A stretch of 64,000 bases of DNA from Lacisediminihabitans sp046156175 (GTDB taxonomy: Bacteria > Actinomycetota > Actinomycetes > Actinomycetales > Microbacteriaceae), in the NCBI RefSeq assembly GCF_046156175.1, contig NZ_JAYLVL010000002.1:496001-560000 (forward strand), written 5' to 3'. This document shows positions 33,169-41,710 of the stretch, piece by piece (positions within the stretch are counted from its first letter, which is position 1; each line of letters opens with the position of its first letter). Under the pieces are notes generated by a model, which was given only the letters and a program-made list of their open reading frames with translations, was not told the DNA's origin and did not search any database. A program made the translations under genes and the position numbers.

Positions 33169-33770
33169 GACCCATCTCCGAGCATGGCCGCACGGGCGCG
33201 GGCTACCGCGGTTGCGATGCGGGCGTCGAGATAACCGAGCGGGAGGTCGGCGATGGCGTCGCCGCGGGCGATCGAGGCATCCGCGGTGAAGGAGACGCCG
33301 GAGGCGGCCCGCACGGTCTCGTCGAGCACGCCGAGGTCGAGCGGATTCATGCGGACGGTCGTGATGGCCGCCGGTTCCACCACGGCGAGCGCACGGGCGA
33401 GCGCCGCCTTCGCGGAAGCTTCGCCATCGGCGAGCTCTGCACCGATGATCGTCTCGGCGAGGTCGAGAGCGGATGCCGCGATCGCGTCCTGCGCGTCGGT
33501 CACGACGGGGAGCAGACGGCTGTCGAGCGCCCGCGCCGCAGCGGTGAGCACCGCAATCGCCCGGTCGGTGCGAGCGGCGTCGTGCAACAGTGCGGCGCGG
33601 TGTTCTGCATCGAGAGCGGCCCGTTGCCCGGCGAGCTCCGCACCCGCGGCGCGGAGCCCGGCTGCGTAGCCTGCGGCGTGCCCGGCGGCACGGTTGTCGG
33701 CATCCGCCCTGTCCTGCTCCGGGGTGGCCGGCAGCGACGGAAAGGTCATGGGAAAGAAGTCAAGCGACAT
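33165..33770 (-). CDS. fliH: FliH, FliI regulator
   Basis: The 201-residue protein has a helical, Ala-rich N-terminal half (AAGHAAGYAAGLRAAGAELA) with small-residue spacing as in FliH glycine repeats, and a C-terminal globular part (AASALDLAETIIGAELADGE; TTVRMNPLDLGVLDE). FliH dimers bind FliI and link it to the C-ring. ATG 33770 overlaps fliG by 11 bases and is chosen over 33848, which lies deep inside fliG. Confidence 0.85.
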   Translation of the reverse strand: MSLDFFPMTFPSLPATPEQDRADADNRAAGHAAGYAAGLRAAGAELAGQRAALDAEHRAALLHDAARTDRAIAVLTAAARALDSRLLPVVTDAQDAIAASALDLAETIIGAELADGEASAKAALARALAVVEPAAITTVRMNPLDLGVLDETVRAASGVSFTADASIARGDAIADLPLGYLDARIATAVARARAAMLGDGS

Positions 33771-34779
33771 ATTCCTCTTCCTCTCCGCGCTGGAGGGTGA
33801 TGACGCCCTCGGCCTCGAGGTTGCGGATCGCGCGCACCACTTCTGCACGAGCCTCTTCGACCTGGGTCATCTTCACCGGGCCGAGCGAGGCGATCTCGTC
33901 TTCGAGGATCTCGCGGTTGCGCTCGGAGATGTTGGCGCGGATGACCTCGACGAGGGCCTCGTCGGAGCCCTTCATCGCCACAGCGAGAATGCTCGAATCG
34001 ATGCCGCGCAGCACCTGCTGCACGTCCTTGCGGTCGAACTTCACGAGGTCGGCGAAGGTGAGCATGCGCGAACGCACCTCTTCGGCGAGAGTCGGGTCGA
34101 GCCCGTCGAGCCCGTCGAGCACGGAGCGTTCGGTCGAGACATCCGCGCGGTTGATCAGGTCGACCACGGCCTGCACTCCGCCGACGATCTCGACGGTGTC
34201 CCGCGCGGTGACGACAGCACTCGCCCGCACCTTGAGGGTGTCGGCGACCACTCGCACAGCTTCGGGAGTGGCGGTTCCCATCGTGGCGATGGCCTTGGCG
34301 ACGTCGGTGCGGAGCCCGTCGTCGAGAGCGGCGAAGACCGGGGAGGCGTGGTCGGGCCGCAGGTGCGCGAGCACGAGGGCGACGGTCTGCGGCAGTTCGC
34401 CGTCGAGCAGAGTGAGCAGCTGCCCGGTCTCGGCGGTATCGAGGAATTCGAAGGCCTTGCCTGCCATCGACGAGGCGACGCGGTTCATCACGCCGGCGGC
34501 CTTCTCCGCCCCGAAGGATGCTTCGAGCAGGCCAGCCGCGAACTCGCGGCCCCCGTGCGACTTGCGTCCGCCCTTCGTGGCGAGGTCGTGGAACTCGAGA
34601 ATCGTGCGTTCGGAGACGATGGTGTCGACCCGACGCAACCGGATGATCTCGGCGGCGATCTCCTCAGCCTCGGTCTCATTGAACTGCTTCATGACCGCGG
34701 CGGCGCGCGTCTGGTCCATGTTCATGAGCACGACGGCGACCTTCTGGGTGCCCGAGAGAGTCAGGGCTGGTTCGTTCAT
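33760..34779 (-). CDS. fliG: FliG, motor switch protein
   Basis: The 339-residue protein has the three FliG domains: N-terminal FliF-binding part (LSGTQKVAVVLMNMDQTRAA), armadillo middle with VLAHLRPDHASPVFAALDD, and C-terminal torque helix (VRSRMLTFADLVKFDRKDVQ; RGIDSSILAVAMKGSDEALV). The MFEFED-type motif appears as MLTFADL. FliG contacts MotA and sets rotation direction. Its start overlaps the fliF stop. Confidence 0.95.
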   Translation of the reverse strand: MNEPALTLSGTQKVAVVLMNMDQTRAAAVMKQFNETEAEEIAAEIIRLRRVDTIVSERTILEFHDLATKGGRKSHGGREFAAGLLEASFGAEKAAGVMNRVASSMAGKAFEFLDTAETGQLLTLLDGELPQTVALVLAHLRPDHASPVFAALDDGLRTDVAKAIATMGTATPEAVRVVADTLKVRASAVVTARDTVEIVGGVQAVVDLINRADVSTERSVLDGLDGLDPTLAEEVRSRMLTFADLVKFDRKDVQQVLRGIDSSILAVAMKGSDEALVEVIRANISERNREILEDEIASLGPVKMTQVEEARAEVVRAIRNLEAEGVITLQRGEEEEYVA

Positions 34780-36422
34780 GCCGGCTGCCGGTCTTCCATC
34801 AGGCCGCGAAGGATCTCCGCAGTGCGCTCCGGGTCCTTGCCGGCGAGAGCGTCGATCTCCGCGCGCTTGCGCTCGGTGTCCCCCGGCTCGATGAGGGGAA
34901 CCTGCGTGTAGGTGAGCGCGGCCGGCGGCTCGGTGGCGGTGAGCGCGATCGGGCGGGTCTGGTCGCTCATCATGGCGCGGAGCTCCGCAAGCTCTGTCAT
35001 CTCCTGCAGCTCGCGATCCTCCTGGCTGCGGCTCTTGAAACGGCGTGAGATGAGGAAGAGGGCGATGATGATCGGCAGCGCGATGGCCAGGGCCGTGACG
35101 GCGGTGCGGATGAGACCGGCCGTGCGGTCGGCACTCGCTGCGGCATCGGCGGCGGCGAGCGCCTTCGTAGCGGCGGCGGCACCCGCGGTGTTGAAGGACA
35201 CCAGTTCGATCGCCACCGAGTCCCCGCGCGTCGTGTCGATGCCGGCCGCCGCATTGACGAGCGAGATCAGGTTGGCCTTGTTGACCCCCGAGATCGCCTT
35301 GTTCACTGCGACCGAGACGGTCTGGCGGGTGATCGAGCCGGCCGGGATGGTGGTCTGTTCGGTGACCTTGTTGATCGCGTTGTTCTTCGTGATCGAGGTC
35401 GCGCCGGTGGTGCCGGTGGTTCCGGTCGTGGTGCCGGTGGTCGGAGCCGTCGTGGAGGTGCCGCTCGGCACGGCGATGTTGTCCGGCCCGAGAATACCGG
35501 CCGCTCCGTTCGCTCCGCTGCCCGAACCGGTGCCGGTACCGTCGTTCTGGGCCGACTCGCTGAGGGCTGGTGCGCCATCCGGGGTCGAGAATGTCTCGGC
35601 GGTGCGCTGGCCAGAGTTCTGGCTCACATCGGCCGCGACGACGACCGTGGCATTGCCCGGTCCGACGACCTTGTCGAGCATCGCCTGCACCGAACTGCGC
35701 ACGCGCTCTTCGTAGTCCGAAGCCTGCTTCGAGCCGCTGCCGGCGATATCCACTCCCGCGGCCGAGAGCACGAGGCCCTGGGCGTCGACGACCGAGACAT
35801 CGCTCGTCTTCATGCCGTCGATGGAGGAGGAGGTGAGGTGCACGATCGCCTGCACCTGGCTGTCGTTGAGGGTCACGCCGTTGTCGGTCGCGATGAAGAC
35901 GGACGCCGTCGGGTCGGTCTTCTCCGAGACGAAGACGGTGTCCTTGGGGATGGCGAGCTGCACGGAGGCGGTCTTCACGCCCTTCATCGCTTCGATCGTG
36001 TTGGCGAGCTCGCCCTCGATCGCGCGCTTGTAGGTGACGTTCTGCTGGAACTCGGATGCCGTGACGCCCATCTTGTCGAGCAGCGAGTAGCCACCCGTCG
36101 ATGAGGAGGGAAGGCCGGCCGCCGCCGCCTTGAGCCGTTCCGCGTAGACGCTCTCTTCCGGAACCATGATCGTGCCGCCGCCGCCGGTGATCTCGTACTG
36201 CACACCGTCGGTGCGCAGCTGCTCGACCAGGGTGTTCGCGTCGGTGCCGCTGAGGCCCGAGAAGAGCGGGCTCAACTGGGGGCGGGTGACCCAGAACGAG
36301 AGGGCGGCGATCCCGAGCACGAGTACGGCGACACCGATGATCGCGACGGTGCGCTGCGCGATCGTGAACTCGCGGATGGTGTGGGTGAGTCGGCGGAGCA
36401 CCGAACTGATCGGAGCGGGCAT
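34776..36422 (-). CDS. fliF: FliF, MS-ring protein
   Basis: The 548-residue protein has two membrane helices (VAIIGVAVLVLGIAALSFWV near residue 30; AVTALAIALPIIIALFLISR near 460) around a large ring-building domain (TVEQLRT-like VEQLRTDGVQYEITGGGGTI; ERLKAAAAGLP; FQQNVTYKRAIEGELANTIE). A Gly/Thr-rich segment near 330-345 (TTAPTTGTTTGTTGTTGATS) marks the variable loop. The C-terminus binds FliG. FliF seeds flagellar assembly. Confidence 0.95.
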   Translation of the reverse strand: MPAPISSVLRRLTHTIREFTIAQRTVAIIGVAVLVLGIAALSFWVTRPQLSPLFSGLSGTDANTLVEQLRTDGVQYEITGGGGTIMVPEESVYAERLKAAAAGLPSSSTGGYSLLDKMGVTASEFQQNVTYKRAIEGELANTIEAMKGVKTASVQLAIPKDTVFVSEKTDPTASVFIATDNGVTLNDSQVQAIVHLTSSSIDGMKTSDVSVVDAQGLVLSAAGVDIAGSGSKQASDYEERVRSSVQAMLDKVVGPGNATVVVAADVSQNSGQRTAETFSTPDGAPALSESAQNDGTGTGSGSGANGAAGILGPDNIAVPSGTSTTAPTTGTTTGTTGTTGATSITKNNAINKVTEQTTIPAGSITRQTVSVAVNKAISGVNKANLISLVNAAAGIDTTRGDSVAIELVSFNTAGAAAATKALAAADAAASADRTAGLIRTAVTALAIALPIIIALFLISRRFKSRSQEDRELQEMTELAELRAMMSDQTRPIALTATEPPAALTYTQVPLIEPGDTERKRAEIDALAGKDPERTAEILRGLMEDRQPA

Positions 36423-36748
36423 CAGGCTTGCATCCTCATGATTTCGTTGAACGCGTCGACACCCTTATTGCGCACGGCGGCCACGAGCTCGAGGGTCACC
36501 TGGGCCCGGGTCGAGGCGATGGTGGCGTTGTGGATGTCGGAGAGATTCCCGGTGACCGCCTGGATGGCGAGGGAGTTGGATGTCGACTGCAGCTGCTGCA
36601 GGTTGTCGACTGCGCCACCGAGTTCGCTGGCGAAGCTCGTGGCGCTGGTCGCGTTGGTGCCGCTCGTCGCGGAGAGGGCACTCGTGCCGGAGACCCCCGA
36701 GACACCGGAGACGCCCGAGACGACGGAGCCGATCGAAGAGATGTCCAT
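36422..36748 (-). CDS. fliE: FliE, MS ring-rod junction protein
   Basis: The 108-residue protein has the FliE C-terminal region (LAIQAVTGNLSDIHNATIAS; TLELVAAVRNKGVDAFNEIM ending RMQ). Its N-terminus has a low-complexity Ser/Gly/Val run (SGVSGVSGVSG) encoded by short DNA repeats. It is coupled by TGATG to both flgC and fliF. Confidence 0.93.
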   Translation of the reverse strand: MDISSIGSVVSGVSGVSGVSGTSALSATSGTNATSATSFASELGGAVDNLQQLQSTSNSLAIQAVTGNLSDIHNATIASTRAQVTLELVAAVRNKGVDAFNEIMRMQA

Positions 36749-37140
36749 CAGGAACGACCGATCTGCAGGGCGGCCTGGTAGGTCTCTTTCGCCCGGTCGA
36801 CGACCGCCGCGTTGGCCTGGTAGCCGCGCTGGGCCATGATGAGCTGGCCCATCTGGGAGGCGAGATCGATGTCGGGGTACTTCACGTAGCCGTCCTTGTC
36901 AGCGAGGGGGTTGGCCGGCTCGTAGACGAGGCGACCGTCGGCATTGCCGTAGGCGATGCCCTTCACGTAGGCGCCGCTGTTGCCCGCGCCCTCCTGAGCC
37001 TCGACATAGCGCGCCTGGAAGGCTGGTCCGCTCGTCGGCTTGACCGTGTTGATGTTGGCGAGGTTGTCGGAGACGGCGTCGAGCCACTTGCGGTGCAGGG
37101 TGAGGCCGGTGCCGGCGATACCGATCGCATCGAAGGTCAT
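36748..37140 (-). CDS. flgC: FlgC, proximal rod protein
   Basis: The 130-residue protein shows FlgC signatures: FDAIGIAGTGLTLHRKWLDA, VSDNLANINTVKPTSGPAFQ, a VKYPDIDLASQMGQLIMAQR stretch and the C-terminal GYQANAAVVDRAKETYQAAL. Length is normal. The TGATG overlaps with flgB and fliE support a single transcript. Confidence 0.94.
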   Translation of the reverse strand: MTFDAIGIAGTGLTLHRKWLDAVSDNLANINTVKPTSGPAFQARYVEAQEGAGNSGAYVKGIAYGNADGRLVYEPANPLADKDGYVKYPDIDLASQMGQLIMAQRGYQANAAVVDRAKETYQAALQIGRS

Positions 37141-37481
37141 CAGCTGCTCTTCAGGGCGGCACGCATGGCCGAGAACTCGTTGCCGGCAGCCTGGGTCGCG
37201 AACTGGTACCTCAGCACCGTGTCGACGTTCGACAGGGTCTCGGTGTCGAGGTTGACGTTGTTGCCGTCGATGAGGGTCGGCTCGAGCGAGCGCTTGGTCT
37301 GGGCCACCACTTGGCCGTTACCGTTCGCGACGGACTTGGCGAGGGCCGCCTCGAACACGACACTCTTTGCGTGGTATCCGGGCGTGTTGACGTTCGCGAT
37401 GTTGTCCGCGATGGTGCGCTGGCGCAATGCCAGGCCATCGAGCGCGCTGCCGAGCGCCGCAGAGGTGACGGATTCGAGCAC
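37140..37481 (-). CDS. flgB: FlgB, proximal rod protein
   Basis: The 113-residue protein has the FlgB N-terminal rod motif (LDGLALRQRTIADNIANVNT, PGYHAKSVVFEAAL) and a C-terminal helix (LRYQFATQAAGNEFSAMRAA). The start is GTG at 37481. It is the first gene of the flgB-to-flgE unit, preceded by a sigma-28-like promoter. Confidence 0.93.
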   Translation of the reverse strand: MLESVTSAALGSALDGLALRQRTIADNIANVNTPGYHAKSVVFEAALAKSVANGNGQVVAQTKRSLEPTLIDGNNVNLDTETLSNVDTVLRYQFATQAAGNEFSAMRAALKSS

Positions 37482-37559
37482 AGCGGTTCCGTTTCGTCGT
37501 CAATGTCCTGACGGCCGATCCGTGGCCTCGAGTCGGGCAATCCGTGCCCTCATCCACTG

Positions 37560-37586
37560 CTATCGGACGAGGGGGACGCTCCGTTA
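37560..37586 (-). promoter_or_regulatory. sigma-28-like promoter of flgB operon
   Basis: On the minus strand TAAC (complement of 37583-37586), 15 bases, then TCCGATAG (complement of 37560-37567). It matches the elements before flbD and fliC except for the first -10 base. The predicted start of transcription lies about 70 bases before flgB. Confidence 0.72.
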
Positions 37587-37608
37587 GGCGCTGCTCCCGA
37601 AAGGGGGG

Positions 37609-37944
37609 TCAGCCCGTGACGTCGAGGTACGCGGCGGTTCCCGACGACGCGACCCGGGCGGGGATGCTGTCGAGCGCGGCGAGGTGACGGCCGGTCAGCA
37701 GCATCCGCTGTTCGAGCGCGTCGATGGCGCGCTTCTGGGCGCCGAGCAGGCTCGCTGCACGTGATCGCAGCTCCTCCGGCAGCGCGCCGAGTTCATCGGG
37801 AAGAGTCCAGCTCGCGTGCGCCGCGTGGGTGAGGGCTCCGCCGGAGGAATCGAGGTCGTGCTCCATCGTGGCGAGCACGTCGGCCCAGCCGTCGTGCGGA
37901 GCGCGGTGCGCCGCATCCGGTCGGGGTGTGCCGAACTCAGGCAA
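37609..37944 (-). CDS. FliT-like flagellar chaperone candidate
   Basis: The 111-residue protein is mostly helical (GWADVLATMEHDLDSSGGAL; LPEELRSRAASLLGAQKRAI; DALEQRMLLTGRHLAALDSI) and follows fliD-fliS, the usual place of the FliD chaperone FliT or a second FliS-like helper. No firm family match is claimed. The likely start is TTG at 37944, overlapping the fliS stop and preceded by GGGAG; the frame continues upstream inside fliS. Confidence 0.6.
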   Translation of the reverse strand: MPEFGTPRPDAAHRAPHDGWADVLATMEHDLDSSGGALTHAAHASWTLPDELGALPEELRSRAASLLGAQKRAIDALEQRMLLTGRHLAALDSIPARVASSGTAAYLDVTG

Positions 37945-38365
37945 CGCCGAGCTCCCGCGACTCGCCGGGGGACGCGGGCTCGGGCACGGCGAGCTGGCTC
38001 GCTGCCTCGTGCCATGCATCGCGCAGCGGGGAGAGCAGTTCGATGCTCTCGCGGATCGATGCACCGTCCCGGCGCACGTTCGCGAGCACCAGGAGGTTGC
38101 GGCAGTAGTTGTAGAGGGCGAGGAGTCCCTCGCCGCCATCCCACAACTCCACCTTGAGCGAGGAGGTGAGCTCGCCGACAATGGCCTGCGCGTGAAGCAG
38201 GTTGGAGGAGGCCACTGCCCAGTTCTGCTCGCCATGCGCGATCGACGCGCGGTCGAGGTCGAGCAGCAGTCGGTCGTAGAGCATGGTGAGCAGTCGCACG
38301 GGCGAGGCCGAGAGGATCGCGTCGTTCGTGTACTGCGAGCGCTGGGCGCTGAGAGTCATCGTCAT
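37937..38365 (-). CDS. fliS: FliS, flagellin chaperone
   Basis: The 142-residue helical protein has FliS signatures: RSQYTNDAILSASPVRLLTM, LYDRLLLDLDRASIAHGEQN and LALYNYCRNLLVLANVRRDG. FliS caps the flagellin C-terminus before export. It lies five bases after fliD on the same strand, in the common fliD-fliS pair. Confidence 0.93.
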   Translation of the reverse strand: MTMTLSAQRSQYTNDAILSASPVRLLTMLYDRLLLDLDRASIAHGEQNWAVASSNLLHAQAIVGELTSSLKVELWDGGEGLLALYNYCRNLLVLANVRRDGASIRESIELLSPLRDAWHEAASQLAVPEPASPGESRELGVA

Positions 38366-38370
38366 GATGC

Positions 38371-39762
38371 CTATCCCGTCGTTGTCGAGGTGGAGAGTGA
38401 GGAAAGCTGGGAGGTGAGGGCGGAGGATTGCGCCTTCATGTTGCTGAGGAGCACTTCCATGGCCGAGTAGGTGCGCTGGAGGGTGCTCTTGCGGCTGGCG
38501 AGACGGATGTCCCAGGCCGATACCTGGTCGCCGAGCGACTTCACCTGGGTCTGGTCCCCGGTGATCTTGTTGGTAAGGGTGCCGGTGTACTTGTCAGACG
38601 CGGCCGTCGCGGTCGCCGCGAGCCGAGTGGCGATGGTCTGCACGGCTGCCATGACGGTCGTCGAGTCTGCCGCGAGTGCGGCGCCGAACTTGTCCGCGTC
38701 GAAGGTGATAGTGCCATCTCGCGTGAGTGCTATGCCGTATTCGGAGGGCGAGTGTCCGTCGATCGGCGCGCTCGCTGCATCCAGCGTCTTCTGGCGGATG
38801 TTTCGGACGTCGCCGTCGCCGGCAAACACGCCGGCGGCCGTCGTGGTCTTGCCAGCGGCATCGGTCGTCGTCGTGACTGCGGTCTGAGCGGCGATCAACA
38901 CGAAGGCGCTGCTGATCGCGTCGACGAGTCCCTTGGCCACGGCGGTGATCTTGCTGTCGTCACGACTGACGGCGATGTTCACCGGGTCGGTCGACACAGC
39001 GGAAGCCGTGACGGTGACGCCGGGCAGGAGGTCGGTGAAGGTGTTGCTGGCCGAGGTGATGACTTGCTCCGCCGGGGTGCCCTTCCACAGGGTCACACTC
39101 GCGTCCTGGGCAGTCTTGATCACGGCGCTTCCCGGCGCGGTCAGCACGTTCGTGGCGGTGCCGGCGGTGACGTCCGCTGCCGTTCCCTGGTAGACGGTGA
39201 ACGCCGAGTCGGCCCCGGTCGTCTTGCTGGAGAACTGCAGGCGGTACAGCTTGTTGCCGCCCGCATCGACGCCCGAGGCCACCTTGGTGGCGGTGACGCC
39301 GGCGCTCGAGGAGTTGATGGCCGAGGCGACGTCGTCGAGAGAATTGGAAGTCGGCGTGATCTCGAGCGGGGTTCCGGAGTGACCGACGATCGTGATCGTC
39401 GAGGGAGTCGGCCAGGCCGACATCGCGGCGGAGACGCCGACCTGAGTCTGGGCGAGGGCACTGACGACCACCTGCAGCTCACCGGCGCTGGCCCCCGTGG
39501 CCGCGGTGACGGCGAGACCGGTGGTGGAGCTGGTGGCCGAATACAGGTCGAGGCTGCCGGCCTTCGCGGCAGTCGTCGCGGTGTCCGCGAGTGTCGCCAT
39601 GCGGCTGTTGAGGCCCTGCAGTGCGGTGATGATGGTGGTGGTCTTGGAGACCTGGGCTTTGAGCAGATCCTGGGGAGCCGCTTCCGCCGTCATGAGCTGG
39701 GTGATGAGGGAGGTGGTGTCGAGGCCGCTGGAGAGCCCGTCGAGGGAGATTCCCATGTCCAT
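38371..39762 (-). CDS. fliD: FliD, filament cap protein
   Basis: The 463-residue protein has the FliD N-terminal motif (GISLDGLSSGLDTTSLITQL; TAEAAPQDLLKAQVSKTTTI) and C-terminal coiled-coil region (RLASRKSTLQRTYSAMEVLL; LSNMKAQSSALTSQLSSLS). The middle is Ser/Thr/Ala-rich. ATG 39762 or the next in-frame ATG (39756) could start; AAGGGA is better spaced for 39756. It follows the fliC terminator without an obvious promoter of its own. Confidence 0.93.
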   Translation of the reverse strand: MDMGISLDGLSSGLDTTSLITQLMTAEAAPQDLLKAQVSKTTTIITALQGLNSRMATLADTATTAAKAGSLDLYSATSSTTGLAVTAATGASAGELQVVVSALAQTQVGVSAAMSAWPTPSTITIVGHSGTPLEITPTSNSLDDVASAINSSSAGVTATKVASGVDAGGNKLYRLQFSSKTTGADSAFTVYQGTAADVTAGTATNVLTAPGSAVIKTAQDASVTLWKGTPAEQVITSASNTFTDLLPGVTVTASAVSTDPVNIAVSRDDSKITAVAKGLVDAISSAFVLIAAQTAVTTTTDAAGKTTTAAGVFAGDGDVRNIRQKTLDAASAPIDGHSPSEYGIALTRDGTITFDADKFGAALAADSTTVMAAVQTIATRLAATATAASDKYTGTLTNKITGDQTQVKSLGDQVSAWDIRLASRKSTLQRTYSAMEVLLSNMKAQSSALTSQLSSLSTSTTTG

Positions 39763-39810
39763 CCGTCCCTTCGTCTGGCGGTGGTCGATGATGCTTCTGG
39801 TGGTGCGGTA

Positions 39811-39870
39811 AACGCCCGGCGGCCATCACGGTGAGAGGTCCAGTTCCCCTCGCGACAGCCACCGGGCGTT
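39811..39870 (-). terminator. terminator after fliC
   Basis: AACGCCCGG-C-GGC (39811-39823) pairs with GCC-A-CCGGGCGTT (39858-39870), 12 pairs with one mismatch, around a 34-base loop. It lies 31 bases past the fliC stop, and TTT with one more T follows on the minus strand. It should raise fliC over fliD expression, with partial read-through into fliD. Confidence 0.6.
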
Positions 39871-39900
39871 GCTTATTACACGCCTGCCGAGCTATCCGAT

Positions 39901-40749
39901 CTAGCGGAGAAGCTGCAGCACGCCCTGGTTGCCCTGGTTGGCCTGCGCGAGCATCGCGGTGCCGGCCTGGGACAGGATGTTGGAGCGCGTGTACTTGACC
40001 ATCTCGGACGCCATGTCGGTGTCGGTGATGCGCGACTTCGCCGCCGTCAGGTTCTCGGTGGAGACACTGAGGTTGCGGATGACGCTCTCGAAACGGTTCT
40101 GCTGCGCACCGAGGTTGGCGCGAGCAGTCGACACTCCTGTGATCTGCTGGTCGAGAAGGTCGATCGTTCCGCCAGTTCCGGTCACGGCGGCAGCGCTGGC
40201 AAAGCCGGCGGCTGCAAGACCGGTGACGACGGTGCCGATGGCCGTGACGTCGGTGTTGCTGACGCTGATCTGGTCGGACGAAGTCGCTCCGGCGCCGATC
40301 TGGAAGGTCAGCGGGGTCGCCGCCGCGGACGAATCGAGCAGCTTCGTTCCGTTGAAGTTGGCGGAGGTACCGATGCGGGTGAGCTCCGCGCCGAGTGCCG
40401 TGACCTCAGTGCTGATCGCCGAGCGCGACGTCGCGTTGTTCGAGTCGTTACCGGCCTGAACGGCGAGGTCACGAACGCGCTGCAGGATGGTCTGAACCTC
40501 GGAGAGCGAACCTTCAGCGGTCTGGATGACGCTGATGCCGTCCTGCGCGTTGCGGCTGGCGACCGTGAGGCCTCCGACCTGCGACTGCAGACCCTGGGAG
40601 ATTGCGAGACCAGCTGCGTCATCCGCGGCGTGGTTGATGCGAAGACCGCTGGAGAGCTTCTCGAGCGACTTTGCGAGATCGTTCTGCGTGTTGCTGAGGT
40701 TCCGGTACGAGTTGAGTGCCGAAATGTTGGTGTTGACCTGCATACCCAT
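39901..40749 (-). CDS. fliC: flagellin
   Basis: The 282-residue protein has conserved flagellin ends: N-terminal QVNTNISALNSYRNLSNTQN and LEKLSSGLRINHAADDAAGL, C-terminal ENLTAAKSRITDTDMASEMV and GTAMLAQANQGNQGVLQLLR. The variable centre is short, so this is a compact flagellin with little D2/D3. GGAGGAAT precedes the ATG. A sigma-28-like promoter and two CsrA-type ACGGA sites lie in the 5' region, fitting late-class control. Confidence 0.96.
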   Translation of the reverse strand: MGMQVNTNISALNSYRNLSNTQNDLAKSLEKLSSGLRINHAADDAAGLAISQGLQSQVGGLTVASRNAQDGISVIQTAEGSLSEVQTILQRVRDLAVQAGNDSNNATSRSAISTEVTALGAELTRIGTSANFNGTKLLDSSAAATPLTFQIGAGATSSDQISVSNTDVTAIGTVVTGLAAAGFASAAAVTGTGGTIDLLDQQITGVSTARANLGAQQNRFESVIRNLSVSTENLTAAKSRITDTDMASEMVKYTRSNILSQAGTAMLAQANQGNQGVLQLLR

Positions 40750-40754
40750 GATGT

Positions 40755-40838
40755 ATTCCTCCGTGATGTTGGGTTATTCGAATCGGCCCATCCGTGGTCC
40801 GACACCTTCAGCTATCGGCTGCTCACGCTGGTGCGTTA
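40755..40838 (-). promoter_or_regulatory. fliC sigma-28-like promoter and leader with CsrA-like sites
   Basis: Minus strand: TAAC (complement of 40835-40838), 15 bases, GCCGATAG (complement of 40812-40819). The transcribed leader holds ACCACGGATGGG (complement of 40787-40798) and TCACGGAGGAAT (complement of 40755-40766); the second covers the ribosome site. Both carry the ACGGA core preferred by CsrA, spaced about 30 bases, as in known dual-site flagellin leaders. Confidence 0.65.
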
Positions 40839-40867
40839 GGAGCCGGGCTGAAATCTTTTGAGTTGTT

Positions 40868-41710
40868 TTACGACGCGGCCGCGTTGCTCGACTGCGGCAG
40901 TGAGAGGTGGGAGAGTTCCGCCATCGCATAGCTGGCGACACGGGCCAGGTACGCGCTGCGGGCCGCGGGTGCGATGCGAGAGATCGGCTGGTACGAGGCG
41001 TCGCTGCCGGTGGGCGCTTCGTCGGCGAAGTACGAATCGGAGTAGTGGGTCTCCAGTCCGTCGCGCAGCAAGCGAATCGCCTCGGCGCGCTGCTGGGAGA
41101 CGGCGGAATGGGTGATGCCCATCTCGTCGGCGATCTCCTTGACCGTGCGGTCTTCGAAGTAGACCTGGCGCACGATGAGACGCATCTTCTCGGGAAGCGC
41201 CTCGACGGCTGCGGCCAGGTAGTCGAGTCGCTCAGCAGAGAGGAGGGATTCCTCGGGGAGAGCGGTGTCGGCGATGAGGAACTCGGAGGTGGTGTCATCG
41301 AGCGGAGAGACGGTGCGGGCGGCATCCGTCAGGCCGGCGGTGACTTCACTGCGGTCCACTCCGAGCGAGGAGGCGATCTCGTCGACCGAGGGGGTGCGAC
41401 CGAGCGCAGCGGTGAGGGTGTCCTTCACCGCGACGGTCTCCTTGATGCGGCGGCGAGCTCCGCGGCTCGCCCAGTCGCTCGAACGCATCTCATCGGCGAA
41501 CGCGCCGACGATACGGCGACGGGCGAAGGCACCGAAGGGGATGCCGAGAGTCGGATCGAAGGCATCCGCCGAGGTGATCAGGGCGACCGCGCCAGCCGAG
41601 GCCAGGTCGTCGCGAGACAGGTGAGTCGCCTTGGCCCAGACCTCGGAGACGAGGTAGCCCACCAGCGGAAGATTCTGCACAACGAGCGCGTTGCGTTCTG
41701 TCCTGTTCAC
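40868..41710 (-). CDS. fliA: flagellar sigma factor (sigma-28/FliA, WhiG-like)
   Basis: The 280-residue protein has sigma-70 regions 2-4: LPLVGYLVSEVWAKATHLSR (region 2.1), GAVALITSADAFDPTLGIPF, FGAFARRRIVGAFADEMRSS (2.3-2.4), region 3 around GRTPSVDEIASSLGVDRSEV and region 4 around RLIVRQVYFEDRTVKEIADE. It lacks region 1.1, as in FliA/SigD. The start is GTG. The C-terminal 45 residues after region 4 are an extra tail. It should read the TAAC-N15-GCCGATAG promoters of the island. Confidence 0.93.
   Translation of the reverse strand: MNRTERNALVVQNLPLVGYLVSEVWAKATHLSRDDLASAGAVALITSADAFDPTLGIPFGAFARRRIVGAFADEMRSSDWASRGARRRIKETVAVKDTLTAALGRTPSVDEIASSLGVDRSEVTAGLTDAARTVSPLDDTTSEFLIADTALPEESLLSAERLDYLAAAVEALPEKMRLIVRQVYFEDRTVKEIADEMGITHSAVSQQRAEAIRLLRDGLETHYSDSYFADEAPTGSDASYQPISRIAPAARSAYLARVASYAMAELSHLSLPQSSNAAAS

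Noticed and set aside
39763..39900. Separate sigma-28 promoter for fliD
   Set aside because: A GGATAG-like string near 39895 lacks both the CCGATAG core and a TAAC at 15 bases; read-through from fliC is simpler.
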